Assembly (NCBI GenBank): GCA_031002005.1 | Contig: CM061919.1 | Span: forward strand, 225,306,739-225,370,738 | Direction of reading: 5' to 3' | Source: Vandiemenella viatica | Taxonomy: Eukaryota; Arthropoda; Insecta; Orthoptera; Morabidae | Length of the DNA: 64,000 nucleotides | Shown: piece by piece, positions 32,816 to 44,235 of the stretch | How the letters are laid out: each line of letters opens with the position of its first letter | How positions within the stretch are numbered: the first letter of the stretch is position 1 | Notes under the pieces: generated by a model | What the model was told of the DNA's origin: nothing | Database searches by the model: none | The model's input: only the letters and a program-made list of their open reading frames with translations | Translations under genes and position numbers: made by a program

Positions 32816-34030
32816 ATGGGACATTGTAAAAAAAGAAATATGAAAAATAATCAAACCATTAATGACATTTTTACTAAAGAAAATTCAGCAGAATCTAATT
32901 TTTCAACTGCTGATATATGTAATAAACATTTTTTATCTGTTGCTGATAAATTGACTGCCAATAGCTCAGTGACACAAAGTATGGATTTTATCAGAGCAGG
33001 CTTTCAAGAAAAATTTAACACTATGTCTGTAAATTTAGATACTCCAGAAGAAATAAGAAAAATTATCAGTTCTCTTAAGAACAAATACTCAAGTGGTTAT
33101 GATGTGATTTCCAGTAGATTAATTAAACTGTGCTTCACAGAATTAAGTAATATACTAAGTTATCTGTTTAATATATCTTTACTTGAGCGTACCTTTCCAG
33201 AAAGGCTTACGTGTGCTGTAGTTAAACCGCTCTATAAAAAGGGGGATAAGTCATCTGCATCAAATTACCACCCTATTTCATTACTAACAGCCTTCTCTAA
33301 AGTTTTTGAGGAAGCAATGTGCAATAGAGTCTATGAACACCTTAAAAATAATAAAATTCTAACTAAACCACAATTTGGTTTCCAAAAGGTTCATTCAACA
33401 GAACAAGCTATATTTGCATTCACTGACAATATTTTAGAAGAAATAAATGATAAATTAATTCCTGTGGGAATTTTTTGTGACTTATCTAAGATATTTGACT
33501 GTGTAGATCATAAAATTCTGATACAGAAATTAAGGTATTATGGTATAGATGGCATTGTTAATAAATGGCTTAGTTCTTACCTGCTGAATAGAAAACAGAA
33601 AGTGTCAATGGAGAATTTTAAGGCTGTCTTAAGTGTCCACTGTTTTCTGAATGGAAATTAATCAGATGTGAAGAACCTCAGGATTCTATATTGGGGCCAC
33701 TATTGTTTTTAGTATATATAAATGATCTACCCTGTGTTGCATCTAAAAACTCAAAATTTGTCTAATTTGCAGATGACACAAACATAGGAATTAAAAATAC
33801 TCCAGATTTATCTACAGAATATATTTCAAATTATGTCTTTGACCTTCTTAATAAATGATTTACAGCTAATGGCTTGTCTTTAAACTTTTATAAAACTCAG
33901 TACATCACACAGATTAATACCAGATGTAGACATAAAATTTGCAGGCCAGTCCATTCAAGAGGTAGAGCGTGTGAAATTCCTAAGTTTGCATATTGATCAT
34001 AATTTAAATTGGAAAGTACATGTATCTGAT
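32816..34030 (+). pseudogene. CR1-type LINE ORF2, reverse transcriptase domain
   Basis: A 281-codon open stretch covers RT motifs 0-4: CAVVKPLYKKGDKSS, NYHPISLLTAFSKVFE, KPQFGFQKVHSTEQAI and box A GIFCDLSKIFDCVDHK with its catalytic Asp. Beyond 33661 the frame shifts; GSILGPLLFLVYINDL, a FADDT catalytic box and NGLSLNFYKTQ remain readable to about 34030. There the LINE stops abruptly and a PLE fragment begins. It continues the endonuclease domain at 31735. Confidence 0.8.
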
Positions 34031-34490
34031 TTACTAAAGTGATTGGGTGCTGAGACAAGACAAGAGGAATAAGAGAGAACATTTGCAAACACCAGGAGTA
34101 TATCAAATTCCTTGTAGCTGTGGTAAGGTGTATATTGGAGAAACAGGATGCACTGTTAAGGAAAGGCTCAATGAACACATTAGGCATTTGAAAAATAATG
34201 ACACAAGCAAGTCCACTGTAGTTCTACATTCAGCCGACAGTGGCCATTCAATTTTATTCGATAAGACCAGCATTATAGCCATTGAAAGCAGATGGTGGCC
34301 TAGGTGTATAAGAGCGTTAGAAATACAAAAACTGCTGAATAACATTAATGCCGACAATGGTTTGCAACTTGACCATATTTGGTCATACCTCCTCAGGAAA
34401 ATCCAAGATGAATGGCCCCATCCTACCGCATACACGGTGATGTCACTGCGGACGAATAGCGCCCGCCCGCACTAGCTACCTGCTACTATA
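34031..34490 (+). pseudogene. Second PLE lineage (PLE-C): GIY-YIG endonuclease
   Basis: A 142-codon frame (ATG at 34047, homology clear from about 34080) with PGVYQIPCSCGKVYIGETG, the GIY-YIG core, then KERLNEHIRHLKNND, VVLHSADSGH and DHIWSYLLRK. This differs from the PLE copies at 1-7562, which read IIYQLTCRHC-SSYIGL. The RT half is absent; upstream sequence is LINE. The frame ends shortly before a TA where an IS630/Tc1-type transposon is inserted, and the PLE 3' region resumes at 36971. Confidence 0.8.
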
Positions 34491-36968
34491 CAGGGTGTTA
34501 CAAAAAGGTACGGCCAAACTATCAGGAAACATTCCTCACACACAAACAAAGAAAATATGTTATGTGGGCATGTGTCCGGAAACGCTTACTTTCCATGTTA
34601 GAGCTCATATTGTGGACGGCTGTGATACAATACGCCATTCTCCAGGGCTGCATCAGCGCATCAGGGATTCCATGCGACGAAGGGTGGATGCATGTATCCT
34701 CGCTAACGGAGGACATTTTGAACATTTCCTGTAACAAAGTGTTTGAAGTCACGCTAGTACGTTCTGTTGCTGTGTGTTTCCATTCCATGTTTAATGTGAT
34801 TTGAAGAGAAGTAATAAAATGAACTCTAACATGGAAAGTAAGCTGTAAGGAACCAGGCCAATACCGGGGTTGAGTATCGCCTAAGTGCCTTAACTTACAC
34901 TCTTGATAGAAACTCACTGTTCGATGAAAACGTACGGAATATTTTAATTTAGTTTGACCATGTTGCCTGGATAGATCAACTAGAATGCTTCAGGTCGCCA
35001 CAATATTTGTTGACCCACAAATATTGAAAGGGTTATCAGTCAACTACTAAATAAGAACAGTTCACTTTTCCAAAGTTCTTCAAATTTATTCCAAATAAAA
35101 TCAAAAGTTCAAAACAGCATTCCAAAAGTTGATTTGGCTAATCGAACATTCGTTCCAAAGTTTGCAAGTTGTGGAGAGCAGTTAAAACCGACCGAAACCC
35201 CTGATGAAAATTTATAAGTTCATGTTACTAAATACGCGCCACACCCAGAAGCCAAAGTCCCAAGATGGCCGACCCGGCAGTGCCAACCCAAATTCTCCGC
35301 TACCAACCTCACCGGCGCCCACACACACTTATAACGTCATGATAGCACAGCTCCGGAACTAGAAAAGACATCGTCTTCACACCGCATCGTGATATATAAC
35401 CTCGCTGACGTCACAGCCAAAACGCAGCTTTCCGCTAACACTTAGAAAATTTAGGCCGGAAATATCTCGGTAACCAAACAATTATGAGAAACTTAAGGTA
35501 TGACAGTTTTTAAACTTTCTTAATAGAGAAATAATGGATATATAGTGAATAACTTTAAGTATCTGGTTTTTAAAGATCTGAGCGTAAGAGTGAACTATTT
35601 TCTACCCCGGGAATTACTGTTGTTCTAGAAGCTTCTAAATTTCGTCATTTTAATAAAACCACAATTTACACAAATAATATTATTACCAGTGTGTTCTCCC
35701 AAAATTCCTGAGTTTATTGGTGTAACTTTTATTAAAATTGATGCACGGATATTGAAATTACGGCGTGAGCAAGATTTAAAAAATGCTGAGTGTGTTTTAA
35801 TTTAATAACTTTACTTCTATTAATTTTATCGGAAATATAAAATTACCAAAGGATTCTCTGAATTAAATTACGTATTCTGAAAGTTGTCTCATCTCTGTAT
35901 CTACTTTTGAGCAGTTGTAATAAATTCCTGAACTATGCACGTGCTTTCACTGAAAAATAAATTTTAGAATCTTTATCGAATTGGTTCTACTACTTGGAAT
36001 TACTTGAAATTAATATATGTGATATTAGATTTTTAGATCTTCCCAGAAATCTACTTTTTATTTCAAAAACTGTCTAGGATTTTGTGATAAAAAATGCCAA
36101 AAGTGAAGTGCATCTAATGAAGTGTTAAAAAATTGATTTAAATTATTTACACGTCCAGAAACTACGGAATTTTAGTGAATTTATATTTTAATTGCGTTAT
36201 TACTTCATTGAAACTACTTTATTCTGTTTGAAAGTGTGTAAAAACAGTGAAATACCAAATATTAGAAATCGATTGTGTAGTGAACAGAATTATAATGGAT
36301 TATCATTTTTCAGGTTAGTAAAAAGTTTTGATATTATTATAGGAAGTTAATTTAGTTGATTAATTAAATATTGAGCTACTTTATCGCCCTTAAATCGGAT
36401 TAGAAATGACGAGATGCTCCCAAAGTAGAAGCTCATAATCCCAAAACTGAATTATTAATGATTATTTAACTTTCGGTTGATTTAACGTTTGTTTAGTATT
36501 ATACAAAGTTTATAAACGGCTTTTATTAAATACTGACAGTCTTTACTGCATTTAAATTGATTTAGAAATGGTAAAATTAACCTATAGCAAAATTTATTGT
36601 TTGAAACTGAACTTTAACCTATTTCCTCCCAAACTAATGTTTTCTAACTGTTATAGAAAGTTTATTTAGGCCTTTTATTTACTTTTAAATACTTTTACTG
36701 TTTCTAAAAAGGATTATTTAGTCTGTTTGGTTACAGTATCTGTATGCTATATAAAGCTTCACTCTCCTAACCTATACAAGGAACTAAACTATCTTTTACT
36801 AAAGAGTGAGCTTTCCCCCTTATACCTAAAGGTGAGAGGCTAGAATTTGCTAAAATTCTAAGGTTCTTACAAAGCGTTTCCGGACACATGTCCACATAAC
36901 ATATTTTCTTTGTTTGTGTGTGAGGAATGTTTCCTGAAAGTTTGGCCGTACCTTTTTGTAACACCCTG
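34491..36968. mobile_element. IS630/Tc1-mariner-type transposon, internally deleted, long inverted ends
   Basis: Flanked by TA (34489-34490 and 36969-36970). Ends begin CAGGGTGTTACAAAAAGGTA and are complementary for about 115-120 bp; the right one is split by a solo LTR. Between them only the last 35-40 codons of a transposase remain (IRHSPGLHQRIRDSMRRRVD ... ANGGHFEHFL, about 34605-34734), fused directly to the left end by deletion. Without the LTR the element would be about 450 bp. It inserted in the 3' region of PLE-C. Confidence 0.8.
34844..36871 (-). mobile_element. Solo LTR, long-LTR family A, copy 2, perfect 4-bp TSD
   Basis: Begins TGTAAGGAACC and ends GGTTCTTACA, a TG...CA pair with complementary tips, flanked by AAGC on both sides (34840-34843 and 36872-36875). 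On the minus strand it has a TATATA box (35392-35399), then AATAAA (35085-35090), then TGGCGACC (34993-35000). This is the same order as in the inverted copy at 16625-18312 and fixes the orientation. A 2.0-kb LTR is long. The 4-bp TSD suits Ty3/Gypsy-type integration. No internal region is left, as after LTR-LTR recombination. Confidence 0.8.
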
Positions 36969-36970
36969 TA

Positions 36971-37090
36971 TAAGGGCAATAGTGGCAACTCACAAGCAGT
37001 CCTCTGATTGAAGCCACAGTAAGATGGCAGAAACGTTAGGTTTAAATATATCGACGTGGCTCCACCCGGAGAACCGAGAAATAAGAATTA
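36971..37090 (+). repeat. PLE-C 3' region, continuation beyond the transposon
   Basis: Contains GGGCAATAGTGGCAACTCAC and GAAGCCACAGTAAGATGGCA followed by GGCTCCACCCGGAGAACC. Its position after the GIY-YIG frame identifies it as the displaced 3' untranslated part of the PLE-C copy. Confidence 0.5.
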
Positions 37091-38588
37091 TTTGTGGGGT
37101 TAGGAATAGAACTTCATGTAGAGAGCAAGTTCGAGAAGTTAGGGATTCTAACATTGGTGGCTAAGTATATATACACATTAATGTCCTTTGTAGTCACAAA
37201 TAGCTTTGTTTAAAACAAATAGTAAAATACACAACTATGGCACTAGAAGTAAAAATAATCTACACAAGGATTACAAGTTGTTGTCATTTGTTGAAAAGAG
37301 GGTCTGATATTCAGGGATACATATCTTCAATAAGCTCCCAACAAACATTTAATGTCTAGCAGATGACAAGAATAAATTCAGGAAAAAATTGAAAGAATTT
37401 TTAATTGACAACTCCTTCTATTCTGTCGAAGAATTTATTTCTAAGGTATCGACAAAATAAACTTTCAGTAGTTTGTGTAAATGTAGTTGACATACTTAAT
37501 GTACCATGTACGATATGACTGTACATCTTCTGGCGTATGTATAATTTTGTTATGCAATTGTTTTTCTGTAAATTGAAAACTTTACACATACCACAGGGCC
37601 AGTCTCTTATATTGGGGCCAATGGAAAATGAATGTATTGTATTGTATTATTGTATAAGTATGCAAAGTTCTCGGGCCTGCCGTGAGCAAGTACATCAATC
37701 TGATGGAAAATTTGAAGCCACTCTCAGACTTCCGCAAGATGAAATTGGAGAGTGGCTTCGAATGTCCCCTAGTGGAAGGCCAGAGAACTTTTTATGCAGT
37801 TGATACACCAGTAAAGCCTTAATTCTTTCATAAGTACGCATGCTTTCCACTTCATTGTAGCTATCATATTGGTAATTTAAGAATAGTGGCCGTACAATCC
37901 TTCTAACAGTATGTATAATGTAAAGTTGTACAATTACAACCTATAACTTGAAAATATAACATTCGTAAAATAGTCCCCCCCCCTCCCCCCAAATCTGGAA
38001 TAACCACAAAGATGCAGATTATGTTAAGGTTAATTATTTTAGGACAAGGCAAGAGAACACTATGTATTATCATATTTCATACAATAGCAACAACAATCAA
38101 ATGCAATTAACATCAAGCAAATTTAGACTAATTTGTTGGCAACTACAGATGTCAAAAATTGTGGAAGTGTGGTCTGTTATAATAAGTGTGAGTATGGTCG
38201 GACATTCCCTTTAGAATTTTAATCTTATAATACAGACAACTAAACAGGTGATCTGATATAAACTGAGAAGGAAGCTTTCATTTTGTACTGCCTACAAATA
38301 ACAAAAAAATAAATTAAAAAAAATCAGGATTCAGTTCTGGTGTTAGTACTAAGTGTATCAGAAAATCCAGATAAAAGGAAAGTGCTTTCATAAAATTATT
38401 TTTGTTAACATGTATGAAAATTGTGTCTAAAGGTTTGTTTGTTAGTTAAGAAATATGAACAGACCAAACATTATGAGACATAATACCAGAACTATCATTC
38501 AAAACATTCTGGTCAACAGAGAAAATGTTCAAATATACAAGATCCTGGATATTATTCAATGCTTCATGAAGATTTGCAAACAACTTAC
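37091..38588. other. Intronic stretch, no element recognised
   Basis: AT-rich; a poly-C run at about 37976-37989. Short open frames only. Confidence 0.35.
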
Positions 38589-38740
38589 TTTCACATTTTC
38601 ACTTTGTTGTGGTGTGGCTGTTCCTTCAAGTTGTTGTGGTTCATTTGGTACCTCGCCAATTTGTCCACTACAGTCTATCCCCACCTTACAGATGGGTGCT
38701 ATTAATAAAAACACAATGGTTGAAATTATATAAATCTCTG
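38589..38740 (-). CDS. Host gene exon (hydrophobic segment)
   Basis: On the minus strand an acceptor (ttttgttctcag) precedes an open segment EIYIISTIVFLLIAPICKVG followed by a polar stretch (GEVPNEPQQLEGTATPQQSE). It ends at a consensus donor GTAAGTT in phase 0. An alternative acceptor three bases further in (at 38737) is equally possible. The hydrophobic part could be a signal anchor or transmembrane helix. It joins in frame to the exon at 20612-20731. The upstream exon with the start codon is not seen. Confidence 0.6.
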
Positions 38741-39427
38741 CTGAGAACAAAAGTACATGTGTTGGTGAAAAGTGAAAATCATGAAATGAAAGAAAAAGTA
38801 TTCTAAGAATTTTAAACTTCTTATTCCAAATGAAGTAAACTCTTCTCATTAGGTAAGGTCCAATATACAATATTCTAGAAGAGTAACAAAATACCATTAT
38901 AAATTTTTTAATCTGTTCTTTGAAAATCATATTTGATAACTGACTGGAAGTAAATTACTCAAAAATGATAAATACTCTTAAACGCATTACAGCCAATAAG
39001 CTTTGTAAAATAAAGACCACTACCATTCTAATAAGTTAAGCCAAATGCTCCAAGCTTGCACACATTAATCATATTTTATCAGAAAATTTCAAAACAAATG
39101 ATCAAAAATAATAATAATATTAAAATTTTGTAGCACTGAAACTTTAAATTATTATTTAACAAAACCACCAATGTAATGTTTATTCGTTTTTCTTCCATAC
39201 ATAAATTTTGCTTCATTAATCAGCCATAAAATTTCAGCTGCATGCTTTGTTTTTATGGTGGGTGTGAGCAAATATCTACTTCTACACTAATAAATTTAGA
39301 AATTATGCTTTTAATTTTACACATTTTACTAAATCTGATGTTCTCTGTTATTTTGCAAATTTCATGTGGGTTCTCCTGCAGAGGTTGTTTAAGCCTGTTG
39401 GAAAAGCCTGGCAAATTACAAATTATG
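38741..39427. other. Intronic stretch, no element recognised
   Basis: AT-rich sequence between the host exon and mariner 3; nothing identified. Confidence 0.35.
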
Positions 39428-40701
39428 CAAGGTGTACAACTTTGCTTCCGCCGTTTTTTCCTCAAAAATATGACCCTTTATTGAACAAAATGCTTACACA
39501 GATATTATTCAAAGTAATGTCCATTGCTGGCCACAACTTTTTCCCATCTTTCCAGCAGTATGCGAATGCCGCGTCGAAAAAATTGTTCATCTTTGGAGGC
39601 GATCCACGAAACAATCCACTCTTTGACATCTTCATAAGATCGGAAGTGTTGCTCAGCCAGGTCATGGGCCATTGATCGGAACAAGTGATAATCAGAGGGA
39701 GCAACGTCTGGAGAATACGGCGGGTGGGGTAGGACGTCCCATTTCAACGTTTCCAGGTACGTTTTGACCACTCTTGCAACGTGGGGCCTAGCATTGTTAT
39801 GCAGCAAAATCACCTTATCGTGCCTCTCGCTGTATTGCGGGCGTTTGTCTTTTAATGCTCGGCTCAAACGCATTAATTGCGTTAGATATTGATCACCTGT
39901 GATTGTTTCACTTGGTTTTAACAGCTCATGGTACATGACGCCGAGCTGGTCCCACCAAATGCAGAGCATGATCTTGGACCCATGAATGTTCGGTTTGGCC
40001 GTCGACGTGGAAGCATGCCCGGGATACCCCCATGATTTTTTGCGTTTAGGGTTATCGTAATGAACCCATTTTTCGTCCCTGGTCACAACGCGATGCAGAA
40101 AACCCTTCCGTTTTTGCCTCTGAAGCAACTGTTCACAAACGCCTTTCAATGTCTCTCGGTTTCAACTCATATGGGACCCAAGTTCCTTCTTTCTGAATCA
40201 TGGCTTTGAGACTTTTGAAATGGCTTGCTGTGTCACCCCCAATGATCGTGCCAGTTCTTCTTGAGTTTGACGCGAGTCTTCACTCAGCAATGCCTCCAGT
40301 TCTGCATCCTCGAAAACTTTCTCTCTTCCGCCACTTTGCCGGTCTTCCACGTTAAAGTCACCATTCCTGAAGCGTTGAAACCACTCGCGACACGTTCTCT
40401 CACTAATACAGTCCTCAGCATAAGTACTGGAGAGCATTCGATGAGACTCAGCTGCAGTTTTCTTCATATTGAAACAAAAAAGCAGAGCCTCCCGCAAATG
40501 AGTGAGAATTCGGCTCTTACACTGACATTTTCAATCGAGAACAATGTTACGATGCACACACAAATCGACTAATGTTTGAATGATGTTATGTTGACGAAGC
40601 TCTCAGCTAACTGCCTGACGTCTGCGATATGTTTATCTCGACCGCTACTTACCACTGTAGCCAACTATTGAAAAACGGCGGAAGCAAAGTTGTACACCTT
40701 G
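39428..40701 (-). mobile_element. mariner transposon 3, near full length
   Basis: Inverted ends CAAGGTGTACAACTTTGCTT at both sides, followed by CCGCCGTTTTT. TA flanks the right end (40702-40703); the left flank reads TG, presumably a mutated TA. It contains a mariner transposase in two frames. The ends differ from those of mariner 2, placing it in another subfamily; the protein phrases resemble the mellifera/irritans-type group. Confidence 0.85.
39505..40497 (-). pseudogene. mariner 3 transposase, frameshifted, catalytic Asp replaced
   Basis: The N-terminal part shows the helix-turn-helix region (RTCREWFQRFRNGDFNVED). After a stop and frame changes near 40135-40200, with WVPYELKPRDIERR readable, a 214-codon frame carries VVTRDEKWVHYDNP, GSKIMLCIWWDQLGV, LLHNNARPHVAR and YSPDVAPSDYHLF. 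The second catalytic Asp (HDNARP in active relatives) is Asn here. Spacing to the last Asp is 34. Ends ...ASNGHYFE. Confidence 0.85.
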
Positions 40702-40911
40702 TAGATAACTATGTAGTCCATTTCTTCTGTGGTTATTTATTAAAAGTACCTGGATGACCGATCTTAGCTCAGCATCTTTCGATTTCTATTCAGTATCCAA
40801 GATTTAATCAAAATCCTTAAAAAAGTTTATGAGAATTTAGTTTTATCTATTTATAAGAGTTGCGCATATAACAGTATTAGATTGGATAGATTAAATATAT
40901 AGACAGTATAA

Positions 40912-41115
40912 AAACCTAACCTGAAGGTTGGTTGGATCCTCCAGAAACAGGCATACTAAGCCATTGTATCAGAGGTAGAATGGCCAGTTACTTTCCTCTG
41001 GGACCGACATTTTAATGTAGAATCCAAACCACAGACTGCGTCATATGAACAAATAATAATCTTAAAAATTCTTGCCCCCACTGGGATTTGAACCTGGGAT
41101 TGTAGCCAGAATTTT
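40912..41115 (-). repeat. SINE family B copy, most complete
   Basis: Starts with CTGAAGGTTGGTTGGATCCT and includes CAGAGGTAGAATGGCCAGTT, GAATCCAAACCACAGAC and, at the right end, GGGATTTGAACCTGGGATT, the inverse of a tRNA B box. Hence a tRNA-derived SINE on the minus strand. Confidence 0.65.
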
Positions 41116-42699
41116 TGAGAACTATCAATAACCATTTTTTTTACCCACTAATTACATTTGAGCTGTCAGGCTGTTCCATATTTGTTATTCATTGAATATA
41201 TTTCTTTTCTTCTTACAGTCTCTTAAATAAAAATCATGAATAAAAGTTCAATATTTTATTTTAATGGTAGTGTTTCAAGAATAGAAACTTACTTAGGTCG
41301 AATTTTGTCAGGATTTTCTTGAATTGAGTCTTCACTGGGCAAAGTTCTAGTAACTTTGTTGAGACAAGTTTCTTTTAGGTTTTCTTGCGACGAGTCTTGA
41401 CTGCATGAAGTTTGGTTGCAGTTAAATTTTCTTACAGGCTTCCTATGAATTTCAAAGTTCACAGTTGCTTACTACAGCCAAAGATGAAACAGTAGGCTCA
41501 CTGGTGCCTTAAAATTCTACGAGATTGCATGGCATTAGAATTTTTTTTGTGTAAGCTTGTATTGTTTCAAGGATATCACGTATGATGCTATTTTTTTTTC
41601 TTTGGAGGTAGTTAAAAGCTTTTCTTAAGGCTTCCTAGGCTTTTTAAAGTGCACATTTACTTGCTCGAATCAAAGATAAACTTAAATAACATCAATAGGC
41701 ATTACCTGAAACTTCTACAACAGTCGTTTCCGCGAAAAAATGCTGCTGTTATGTTGATATTGTTTTCAAAGAACTTTTGTAAGGTAAAGAAGTTTGAAAA
41801 AATTGCATCTGACAAAGCCAGTATCTAAATTTTAAATGTCTTCTTTTTAAATGTTTTACAATTAGACATGTAGTGCTAGTAGTCCCACGAGTCAGCTAGT
41901 ATCCAAGAACTGTTCATTTAAATATATAAAAGTTCCTTGCTGAAACCAAAGAGAAACTATTAGTAGACTTTCTGGAACCTGAATCGTCTACGAGATGGTG
42001 TTAGAGCTGTTTTTGAGATACCAAATGCAAAAATTGTTCATTTTTTGTAAAATTGTGTTTTTGTAGGGAAGACAACTACTTAGGTAATCTTTAAAAAAAA
42101 ACTAAACGTTTTCTAAATATGAAATTTCATAAAAATCATTAGAACTGTTTCTGAGATATACAAACATTGCTTGTTTAAAGATAAGATAATCTGAGCACAG
42201 CTGTGCACCCTTCAAGTCGAGTCAACAGTAGCACTGTCTACCCTTTTCTTAAAGTGATCGAAGACCTTTCAGTAATTCAATTTCTTTGGTCTGGGTGATG
42301 TTACATGCCTCAAATAATATGAATATATCACCAATCTTAACAAACACATTCAATTTTCTTTCATTCCTGTTATTATTTTTAAAGTTATTCACATGCAAAT
42401 TTCACTGATTTTGTTACCCACACATTGATGATCATCAGAACTATAAGCTACTTTCTGTACAAAGCTTAAATTTGGTACAAGAATGCAGTTTTATGCCCAA
42501 ATTATGTTAAAAAAAAACCCTATGGAAAACAGGTAAATTTCCATACAACTTATCCCGTATCTATCCCTAAGCCAAAATTGATTTCTGCCTTACCTTAATA
42601 TGCCTCAGATTTCAATTATAAATAGAGCGTACTTAACTAATGTGTTAAATTTTAAAACGGTCCTCTCCTTAATTTTGATATTGGTGACAATGAAAGTGC
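41116..42699. other. Unassigned stretch of about 1.6 kb
   Basis: No element ends, TSD or coding frame recognised. Some internally repetitive phrases (gaaactattagtagac, ttttgtaaaattgtg) only. Confidence 0.3.
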
Positions 42700-42900
42700 T
42701 GTTAGGCAATGAAAATGAAGGATGGGGAAAATAGCTGAAGGCAAGAAAAATATGAAAACACAAAAATACACTTTACAATATTTTGGTTTAGAAACCTTAT
42801 TCATGTATGTAGAATAGAGCCATTTGGCCTGGGGGAGTGTGTATCACCACAATCTATTATATGAACCATGTCAGTCTATCAACAATGCTCTCTTGGCAAG
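42700..42900 (-). repeat. PLE 3' terminal fragment
   Basis: The minus strand reads ...CATGAATAAGGTTTCTAAAC, CAAAATATTGTAAAGTG and TTTTCATATTTTTCTTG, decayed matches to the PLE 3' region at 2640-3043. Non-coding. Confidence 0.55.
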
Positions 42901-43189
42901 CTTTAAGCATCAGGTCTTACAAAATGTTCACTTTACATCTGAAGACAATAACAGAGAATACAGTTGTCGAAATATTGTATTTAAACAACAGTTTAACTCA
43001 GTAAGTTTCTCATGAAGAATTAATGTACAACGGCAAGAAAAACTTGGTTCATTTATAAATAAATGTTTTTATTTGAAATTAACTCTTCCTTTTAACAATA
43101 TAAGTGTTAAATAGTTATTTATTTGAAATTTCCTGGTTAATCTAGCATAGCTGTGGTGGTGACCAGTATAAATAACACTTTGGGCATTG

Positions 43190-43445
43190 TCGCCAAGGAT
43201 TGCCGAGCTATTTCAACTTTAAATTATTTTAGCATTTTTGGTAAATTACTCATCATTTATCTTGGTGTCATATGCCAATCCCTCACCTACGACAGAAAAT
43301 CTTCCCCAACCTTTGTGTTTGAAACTGAGAGCCATCTTACTGTCAAGACAATCTTTTCCCGTCCATGCACCACTCCTAACACTTACACCAATATACCTCA
43401 TTACGAGTGTTTATGTTTGGCAACTAAAAGAAAAATAAAAGGCGA
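43190..43445 (-). repeat. LINE family X, 3' end fragment
   Basis: Matches the 3' end of the LINE X copies (minus strand: a GATATT-GTGTAAG block, then CTGTCGTAGGTGAGGGATTG and ATTTACCAAAAATGC). Lies between two PLE remnants. Confidence 0.6.
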
Positions 43446-43469
43446 ATCGATTAAAGCAAGAGTACCGTG

Positions 43470-44235
43470 TTGAACACACAAAAAAAAGGAAAATAAATTT
43501 TTACAATATTTCTGTTTAAAATCTTATTTATTTAAGTAGAAGAGAAAAATGGGTACATGCTAGAACTCACCATCTAAATACATTGGCCAAGGAGAACAGA
43601 ATAAGAGGTTGCAGGGGGGGGGGGGGGGGAAGTAAATAATTTGAAGTAAATAATTTGAAGTAAATTATTAATTATATAAACATTATATGATGGGTCCACA
43701 GGTAAGGTTCTATCAGAGATTGAGGCCAGAAGGATATATGGTGTCAACGATATGTTGGAAACCTAGTTGCCATATACAGAGTTCAGATGTGTAGTAGGTA
43801 GTTTCTGAAAGCTCTTGTTGTAATTTAGTTGTTGAGGTGTTAGACTTCTAGGAATTGGCATGAGCTGCCACTAGATGGTCTAAGTTGCGAGTATAAACTG
43901 TTTGCCAGTAGTCCATACTTTCTGATGGAAAGCTGCTTAGTGCCGAGGCCTATATAGGAGCTAGTGCAATAGAGATTTTTTTTTTTTTTTTTTTTTTTGT
44001 ATATGAGATGTGGTGGTGTACATGTAGCATCTCCACTGATGGGACAGGTTTTTCCTTTGGTCAGACTATAGTAGGTTGTTGTAGCCAGATGCATGCTCTA
44101 AGTTTTGCAGCATGGTGCATTGCATGGAGATGATTGATGTGGGAGTTTGGAGAATCCAAAAGTGAGTATTTGTGGACCTAGACAATCTTAAGATTTGATG
44201 ATCTACTGAAACTTTTTCACAGTGTGTAACGCAAG
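43470..44235 (-). pseudogene. PLE copy 4, endonuclease and 3' end
   Basis: The 3' terminal region (about 43470-43690, with poly-G at 43613-43629) is followed by the C-terminal endonuclease: CTSSYIGLGTKQLSIRK, KTCPISGDATC, and a PCNAPCCKT zinc-cluster remnant near 44120. A poly-T run of about 21 bases (near 43978-43998) interrupts the GIY-YIG core. Homology stops at 44235, where an LTR begins. The upstream half of the protein is found at 53460-54125. Confidence 0.75.

Noticed and set aside
34522..34917. 131-codon minus-strand frame
   Set aside because: Antisense to the inverted end and transposase remnant of the IS630/Tc1-type element; no protein similarity of its own.
38455..38733. 92-codon plus-strand frame over the host exon
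   Set aside because: No splice or start context. The minus-strand reading has proper splice sites and phase.
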